A stretch of 20,762 nucleotides of DNA. It comes from Negadavirga shengliensis. GTDB lineage: Bacteria; Bacteroidota; Bacteroidia; Cytophagales; Cyclobacteriaceae. The translations under genes were made by a program, and so were the position numbers. The notes beneath the pieces were generated by a model that worked only from the letters and a program-made list of their open reading frames with translations, was not told where the DNA came from and did not search any database. Positions 16,756 to 20,762 of this stretch are shown here, piece after piece; position 1 is the stretch's first letter; each line of letters opens with the position of its first letter. The DNA lies in the NCBI RefSeq assembly GCF_042652345.1, contig NZ_JBHSJJ010000030.1, positions 1 through 20,762 on the forward strand, in the 5' to 3' direction.

Positions 16756-17169
16756 ATGCGGTTATCTGATATTCCTGCGATTATCCTCGTAGATGATGAT
16801 CAAATTATTCAGCTGGTAAATACTTCACTTTTAAAAAAACTAGGCTATAAAGGGTTGGTGTATAATTTATCTGATGGTAAAAAGCTGTTGGATTTTTTAG
16901 ACGCTTTCATGGAGCTATTAGATGAAACGGATCAGCCCAACCTCATTTTTCTGGATTTAAACATGCCATATATGAATGGTTGGGTTTTTTTGGATAAGTT
17001 TAAAGAATTCCCTATTCATCAGCGAAAAAGATTCAGGATATCGATTCTTACAAGTTCCTTTTCCACTGAGGACAAAAGCAAAGCACTAAGTTATGATAGG
17101 GTGGATTATTATGCGGTTAAACCTCTGGACAGGGAAAAGTTGTTACAGATACTGTCCGAGATCAAATGA
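16756..17169 (+). CDS. Single-domain response regulator (CheY-like receiver)
   Basis: A 137-residue receiver domain with no output domain. The acidic pocket is Asp13-Asp14-Asp15 (ILVDDDQ), the phosphate-accepting residue is Asp67 (IFLDLNMP), the switch residue is Thr99 (ILTSS), and the conserved lysine is Lys122 (VKPL). Everything required for phosphorylation is present. Proteins of this kind relay phosphate or act by protein binding in Bacteroidota, often downstream of hybrid histidine kinases. No kinase is encoded nearby, so the partner is unknown. It stands alone, with a 600-base spacer before it and repeat DNA after it. The first three codons ATGCGGTTA recur at 16678, 78 bases upstream, where they are followed at once by a stop. 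Confidence 0.92.
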   Translation: MRLSDIPAIILVDDDQIIQLVNTSLLKKLGYKGLVYNLSDGKKLLDFLDAFMELLDETDQPNLIFLDLNMPYMNGWVFLDKFKEFPIHQRKRFRISILTSSFSTEDKSKALSYDRVDYYAVKPLDREKLLQILSEIK

Positions 17170-17237
17170 CGGTGGGTACTGATGTTATGTGTTGGGGGTA
17201 AAAAAACCGGCATTGGAAATGCATCGGTGCCATGGAT

Positions 17238-17352
17238 GGGAGGTTTGCGACCAGTTTTCTATTCACTGTTTCTCATTCTCTGGCTCCTAAATTCTGAGTG
17301 AATAGGGAAAAGGGAAAAGAGAACAGGAGGTTTTCGCGCGATTCCCTGATCC
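17238..17352 (+). repeat. Solitary, diverged unit of the 19156-20676 array repeat
   Basis: It reads GGAGGTTTGCGACCAGTTTT, then CTGAGTGAATAGGGAAAAGG and ACAGGAGGTTTTCGCGCGATTCCCTG. All of these blocks occur in the same order and orientation in the large array about 2 kb downstream. It covers about 1.4 units and lies between the response regulator stop and the small minus-strand gene. Confidence 0.75.
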
Positions 17353-17435
17353 CAACAATACAGCATTAGAACGGGTGATGAAAACCGGATAAATGGCTGG
17401 TACAACATTCCTGTCGATCTCCACCACCCGGTTCC

Positions 17436-17645
17436 TTATGGAAAAAGGAACGGTTCCACATCAGTGACGGGAATACCGGAAAATTCTGAGAACTCCCTGG
17501 TAGTGACGAACTGATGGGGTTTTTTATTGTAGAACTTGCGGATCTTTTGCAACAAGTCCTGTCCGTAGCGTTCACTTCTGCCAGTGATCATTTGTACATC
17601 CTTTGGATATACCACACATCTTTTTTTAATCATCATCATCTGCAA
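17436..17645 (-). CDS. Conserved-looking small protein of unknown function (69 aa)
   Basis: The protein starts MQMMMIKKR, continues with VVYPKDVQMITGRSERYGQD and LLQKIRKF, and ends with PHQFVTTREFSEFSGIPVTD and a short tail. The pattern YPKDVQ-ITGRS-RYG-LL-KI, followed by HQFVT-EF-E-TGI, is one I associate with small uncharacterised Bacteroidota proteins, and the spacing suggests a helical, possibly helix-turn-helix-like fold. I cannot give a function. Any of several Met codons near the 5' end could be the start; the first is listed. It lies downstream of, and on the same strand as, the Crp/Fnr-type gene but is separated from it by a terminator-like hairpin. A second minus-strand frame at 17366-17575 overlaps it and is taken as a shadow. 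Confidence 0.6.
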   Translation of the reverse strand: MQMMMIKKRCVVYPKDVQMITGRSERYGQDLLQKIRKFYNKKPHQFVTTREFSEFSGIPVTDVEPFLFP

Positions 17646-17688
17646 AAATTGCCTTTTTAAAGATCAAACAATAATAATTTTACATTTC

Positions 17689-17731
17689 AAAAAGATCCCG
17701 GGCCTCAGCGAGGCGCAGGATACCTGTGCGC
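17689..17731 (-). terminator. Terminator after the Crp/Fnr-type gene
   Basis: Read on the minus strand just past the stop at 17735, a hairpin-prone GC stretch contains GCCTC-GCT-GAGGC and is followed about ten bases later by CTTTTT. A second imperfect stem (GCGCACAGG with CCTGCGC) precedes it. Position and T run fit an intrinsic terminator. Confidence 0.55.
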
Positions 17732-17734
17732 TGC

Positions 17735-18301
17735 CTACTTGGCACCCCGAAGACGGTTCAGGGTTCTTTCCGGGATGTTCAACACCCCACTGATGTCTTT
17801 TATCTTGATCATGTTGGCTTTAGGAAAAAGTCTGAGAAATTCATTGTAAGTTTCCAGCGGTTTGTTCCACAACATTTTGCGCCAGGCCAACTCCCTGACG
17901 ATACACCGCTGGTTAAGCCTGCTGCCCAACTGGGAAAATTTCCAGAAGTTCCGGTAAATGATATCCACATCTTTTCTATTCAGTTCGCATACTATGCAAT
18001 CAGTATACGCCTTCAGGTGAAAATCACTTGGAGCCTGGAAAAAATAGGATACAAAATCTATCGCAATATCTGTTTCCGTAAACAGGCGTCTGCAAACGGG
18101 TTTGTCTTCAATTTTCTCAAAAAGACCGATAATGCCACTTAAAAGGTAGCGATAGTGATCTTCTACCTGTCCTTCTTTTATGATGAAGCTGTTTTTTTCA
18201 TACGACCGGATGCGCAGATATGGTGACAGGTCTGCATATTCTCCGGCACTGATGTCCATCAAAGTGTCCAAATCTTTTTTTATTACCTCCAGATAGTTCA
18301 T
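17735..18301 (-). CDS. Crp/Fnr family transcriptional regulator
   Basis: A 188-residue protein, the usual length for Bacteroidota members of the family. Residues about 20-115 form a cyclic-nucleotide-binding-like beta-roll (SYEKNSFIIKEGQVEDHYRY, LLSGIIGLFEK, FTETDIAIDF). A long helix follows, with a C-terminal helix-turn-helix near residues 165-186 (IKIKDISGVLNIPERTLNRL). The classic phosphate-binding arginine and glutamate set for cAMP is not evident and there are no Fnr-type cysteines, so the ligand is unknown. It is predicted to be a cytoplasmic DNA-binding regulator; its targets cannot be read from here. The gene is minus-strand, with a terminator at its 3' end and a possible 35-codon reading frame 54 bases upstream. 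Confidence 0.88.
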   Translation of the reverse strand: MNYLEVIKKDLDTLMDISAGEYADLSPYLRIRSYEKNSFIIKEGQVEDHYRYLLSGIIGLFEKIEDKPVCRRLFTETDIAIDFVSYFFQAPSDFHLKAYTDCIVCELNRKDVDIIYRNFWKFSQLGSRLNQRCIVRELAWRKMLWNKPLETYNEFLRLFPKANMIKIKDISGVLNIPERTLNRLRGAK

Positions 18302-18355
18302 AATAGGTTTGATTTAAAAAATGGTTGTTTATAAATTTTTATTCAGAATCTCAAC

Positions 18356-18463
18356 TTAAACAATGCTGATAAGCCATTCATCACCCGGGTCTTTATAATC
18401 CCAATTCCTAAAAATCCATGCCTTGTCAGACCCGAGTTTACAGCATGATCTTATTAATCCCAT
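18356..18463 (-). CDS. Possible 35-aa small protein upstream of the Crp/Fnr-type gene
   Basis: An ATG at 18463 (minus) opens a 35-codon frame ending at 18356. It encodes MGLIRSCCKLGSDKAWIFRN followed by a WDYKDPGDEW-type tail. It has the same orientation as the regulator gene, 54 bases upstream of it. The mix of charged and aromatic residues looks more protein-like than random AT-rich DNA, but there is no clear ribosome binding site and I know no family. It could be a leader peptide or chance. Confidence 0.25.
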   Translation of the reverse strand: MGLIRSCCKLGSDKAWIFRNWDYKDPGDEWLISIV

Positions 18464-18768
18464 AGTTGAAATTATTAAAGGATTGGATTAATATGCAAGT
18501 TTATTTATAAGAATTTGATATTGGTTTACGAAATAAGGCCAATTGGCGCATAAAGGGGTAGGGGAAGTCAGAAGTTCGAAGGTGACAGGAGATGGTTTTG
18601 TAAATGGATTGTGGGGACATTTAATGGCAGCCAAATGGCGGGATTTTTGTTTGCCGCTTTTTTTCGGCCACTTTTACTTTGGAATGATCAGAACCTGCTA
18701 TAAATTTCTTGAACCATCTGAAAATAAGAAGGTTATAAGGGTTTGTTTACGGTTATTAAGTACACGCA
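18464..18768. other. Non-coding spacer before the MauE-like gene
   Basis: No convincing gene. A plus-strand frame at 18543-18848 overlaps the next gene in another frame and looks like a shadow. At about 18566-18590 a short run of 7-base near-repeats (AAGTCAG, AAGTTCG, AAGGTGA) recalls the heptad texture of the downstream array. Confidence 0.45.
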
Positions 18769-19179
18769 TTGAAAAATCATTCCAAAATTTTTGCAGAAGT
18801 CTTTGCCTTATCCTTGGTCCTGCTTTTTACCTATACCGCTTTCAGTAAGTTGTGGGACTGGGAAGGGACCCGGACATCGCTTCATAACCAGGTATTTCCT
18901 TCGTGGATGGCGGAGGTGTTGCTTTACGGGTTGCCATTGATGGAGTTGGCAGCAGTGGTCCTTTTGCTGTCCTCCCGGTTCCGGAAGTGGGGGTTTATGC
19001 TTTCGGTGGTACTGATGTGCCTGTTTACGGCATATGTTGGATTGGTGATGACGGGAATATTTGGCAGAATACCCTGTTCCTGCGGCGGGGTGATTTCTTC
19101 ATTGGGTTGGAGGGAGCATTTTGTGGTGAATGTGTTTTTCTTGACTCTCGCGGTGTGGGGGATGGGGAAAAGGGAATAG
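18769..19179 (+). CDS. MauE/DoxX-like redox-associated membrane protein
   Basis: A 136-residue inner-membrane protein with four predicted helices (about 8-27, 46-68, 75-97, 117-132). FTYTAFSKLWD after helix 1 and PLMELAAVVLLL in helix 2 are typical of MauE/DoxX-like proteins, and Cys103 and Cys105 in PCSCGG match the cysteine motif of the Bacteroidota members. MauE-type proteins are linked to thiol-redox handling at the membrane; the partner here is unknown. A TAA lies at 18757-18759, so the gene must start after it; the only start codon is TTG at 18769. The last codons (GKRE and the TAG stop) are made of array repeat sequence, so the natural C-terminus may have been replaced. It appears to be a single gene with no operon partner inside the window. 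Confidence 0.8.
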   Translation: MKNHSKIFAEVFALSLVLLFTYTAFSKLWDWEGTRTSLHNQVFPSWMAEVLLYGLPLMELAAVVLLLSSRFRKWGFMLSVVLMCLFTAYVGLVMTGIFGRIPCSCGGVISSLGWREHFVVNVFFLTLAVWGMGKRE

Positions 19180-20676
19180 GGAAAAGGTTTGCGATCGATT
19201 TTCTGTTCCCGGTTCTCTGCTCTCCGTTGCCTGGATACTGCGTGAATAGTGAATAGGGAAAAGGGAATAGGTGGTTTGCGGTCGATTCCCTGTTCCCTGT
19301 TCCCGGTTCTCTGTTCCCTGTTTCCTGAATACTGCGTGAATGGTGAATAGGGAATAGGAGGTTTGCGACCGGTTTCCTGTTCCCGGATCTCTGTTCTCCA
19401 TTACCTGGATACTGCGTGAATAGTGAATAGGGAAAAGGGAATAGGTGGTTTGCGGTCGATTCCCTGTTCCCTGTTCCCGGTTCTCTGTTCCCTGTTTCCT
19501 GAATAGTGAGTGAATGGTGAATAGGGAATAGGTGGTCTTCGCACGATTTGCTGTTTCCGGTTCTCTGTTCCCTGTTTCCTGGATACTGCGTGAATGGTGA
19601 ATAGGGAATAGGAGGTTTGCGGCCGATTGCTGTTCCCGGTTCTCTGTTCCCTGTTTCCTGAATAGTGAGTGAATTGTGAATAGGGAAAAGGGAATAAGTA
19701 GTTTCGCGCGATTCTCTGTTCCCGTTCCCAATTTCCTGTTTTCTGAATACTGAGTGAATAGGGAAAAGGGAATAGAAGGTTTGCAACCGATTCCCTGTTC
19801 CCCGTTCCCGATTCCCTATTTCCTGAATACTGCGTGAATGGTGAATAGGGAATAGGAGGTTTGCGGCCGATTGCTGTTCGCGGTTCTCTGTTCCCTGTTT
19901 CCTGAATAGTGAGTGAATTGTGAATAGGGAATAGGTGGTTTTCGCACGATTTGCTGTTTCCGGTTCTCTGTTCCCTGTTTCCTGGATACTGCGTGAATAG
20001 TGAATAGGGAAAAGGGAATAGGTGGTTTGCGGTCGATTCCCTGTTCCCTGTTCCCGGTTCTCTGTTCCCTGTTTCCTGAATAGTGCGTAAATGGTGAATA
20101 GGGAAAAGGGAATAGGTTTGCGACCGGTTTCCTGTTCGCGGTTCTCTGTTCCCTGTTTCCTGAATAGTGAGTGAATTGTGAATAGGGAATAGGTGGTTTG
20201 CGACCGGTTGCTGTTCGCGGTTCTCTGTTCCCTGTTTCCTGAATAGTGAGTGAATGGTGAATAGGGAATAGGTGGTTTTCGCACGATTTGCTGTTTCCGG
20301 TTCTCTGTTCCCTGTTTCCTGAATACTGCGTGAATGGTGAATAGGGAATAGGAGGTTTGCGGCCGATTGCTGTTCGCGGTTCTCTGTTCTCTGTTTCCTG
20401 GATACTGCGTGAATAGTGAATAGGGAAAAGGGAATAGGTGGTTTGCGGTCGATTCCCTGTTCCCTGTTCCCGGTTCTCTGTTCCCTGTTTCCTGAATACT
20501 GCGTGAATGGTGAATAGGGAATAGGAGGTTTGCGGCCGATTGCTGTTCCCGGTTCTCTGTTCCCTGTTTCCTGAATAGTGCGTAAATGGTGAATAGGGAA
20601 AAGGGAATAGGTTTGCGACCGGTTTCCTGTTCCCAGTTCTCTGTTCCCTTTTTCCTAAGTATTGAGTGAATGGATA
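19156..20676 (+). repeat. Complex tandem array of hairpin-forming units (about 18 copies; 79, 80, 84-85 or 94 bp)
   Basis: Taking the CTG of the CTGAATA/CTGGATA landmark as unit start, units begin at 19231, 19325, 19405, 19499, 19579, 19658, 19743, 19823, 19902, 19982, 20076, 20160, 20239, 20319, 20398, 20492 and 20571, with a last landmark at 20655 and a partial unit before 19231. Spacings are 94, 80, 94, 80, 79, 85, 80, 79, 80, 94, 84, 79, 80, 79, 94, 79 and 84. The texture is heptameric (TTCCCTG, TTCCCGG, TTCTCTG, GGGAATA). The arm GAATAGGGAAT pairs with ATTCCCTGTTC across a 16-base loop. No unique spacers separate copies, so it is not a CRISPR array. Open frames across it on the minus strand (419 and 210 residues) are artefacts. 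Confidence 0.9.
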
Positions 20677-20762
20677 GTGTGGTATGAGAATGTGAGAAAA
20701 GTGGGAACGTGAGAATTAATAATTAAACCAAAAATATAAGGTAAAAGAAAAAAGGAACGGAC
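20677..20762. other. Non-coding tail of the window
   Basis: AT-rich sequence after the array with no reading frame. It may hold the promoter of a gene beyond the window edge, but I see no clear signal. Confidence 0.4.

Noticed and set aside
17366..17575. 69-residue minus-strand open frame
   Set aside because: It overlaps the better supported small gene at 17436-17645 in a different frame and has low-complexity, non-family-like sequence.
18543..18848. 101-residue plus-strand open frame
   Set aside because: It overlaps the MauE-like gene in another frame and has no recognisable motif.
19025..20284. 419-residue minus-strand open frame, and a 210-residue one nearby
   Set aside because: Both are translations of the tandem array (endless NREQGTGNRE and YSLFPIH motifs). 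They lack a conserved domain or a start signal, and one overlaps the MauE-like gene.
19156..20676. CRISPR array
   Set aside because: Repeats are 79-94 bp, imperfect and contiguous with no unique spacers, and no cas genes are present.

Overview
The window looks like part of a Bacteroidota chromosome, most likely Cytophagales (perhaps Cyclobacteriaceae; this family guess is weak). The support is a type IX secretion system (T9SS) substrate with a gliding-motility-type C-terminal domain, a PorP/SprF-family partner, a second T9SS cargo with a type A sorting domain, poor Shine-Dalgarno sites, AT-rich spacers, and a Crp/Fnr-type regulator and MauE/DoxX-type protein of Bacteroidota flavour. No rRNA, tRNA, IS element, CRISPR array or phage gene was seen.

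Layout. 1-87 is the 3' end of an unrecognised gene, followed by a good terminator. 88-751 is non-coding and carries a decayed copy of the 3' end of the gene at 14328-16154. 752-1343 is an APS-kinase (cysC) pseudogene with two single-base deletions; it abuts an intact PAPS-dependent sulfotransferase (1344-2168). Twenty bases later starts a 3555-residue surface protein (2189-12856): signal peptide, DUF4347, several Ig/FN3-like domains, an autotransporter-type beta-strand repeat region, two interleaved families of Ig-like repeats (111 and 119 residues), an SbsA-like domain, MBG domains and a type B T9SS C-terminal domain. A PorP/SprF protein follows (13063-14019). Convergent to it is a 608-aa T9SS cargo (16154-14328, minus). 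Then come a single-domain response regulator (16756-17169, plus), a 69-aa conserved-looking small protein (minus), a Crp/Fnr-type regulator (minus), a MauE/DoxX-like membrane protein (18769-19179, plus) and about 1.5 kb of hairpin-forming tandem repeats (19156-20676).

How the parts may work together. APS kinase makes PAPS, the donor for the sulfotransferase, so cysC plus sulfotransferase reads as a former sulfation cassette placed directly before a giant T9SS adhesin and its dedicated PorP/SprF helper. Whether the sulfotransferase acts on the adhesin, a glycan or something else cannot be told from sequence.

The most striking features are (a) the mosaic giant adhesin, whose GC content swings sharply inside one reading frame and which joins domains typical of proteobacterial type I/V-secreted adhesins to a T9SS export signal, and (b) the downstream array, in which a shuffled set of about six unit types shows matched lengthening of both arms of a predicted hairpin.
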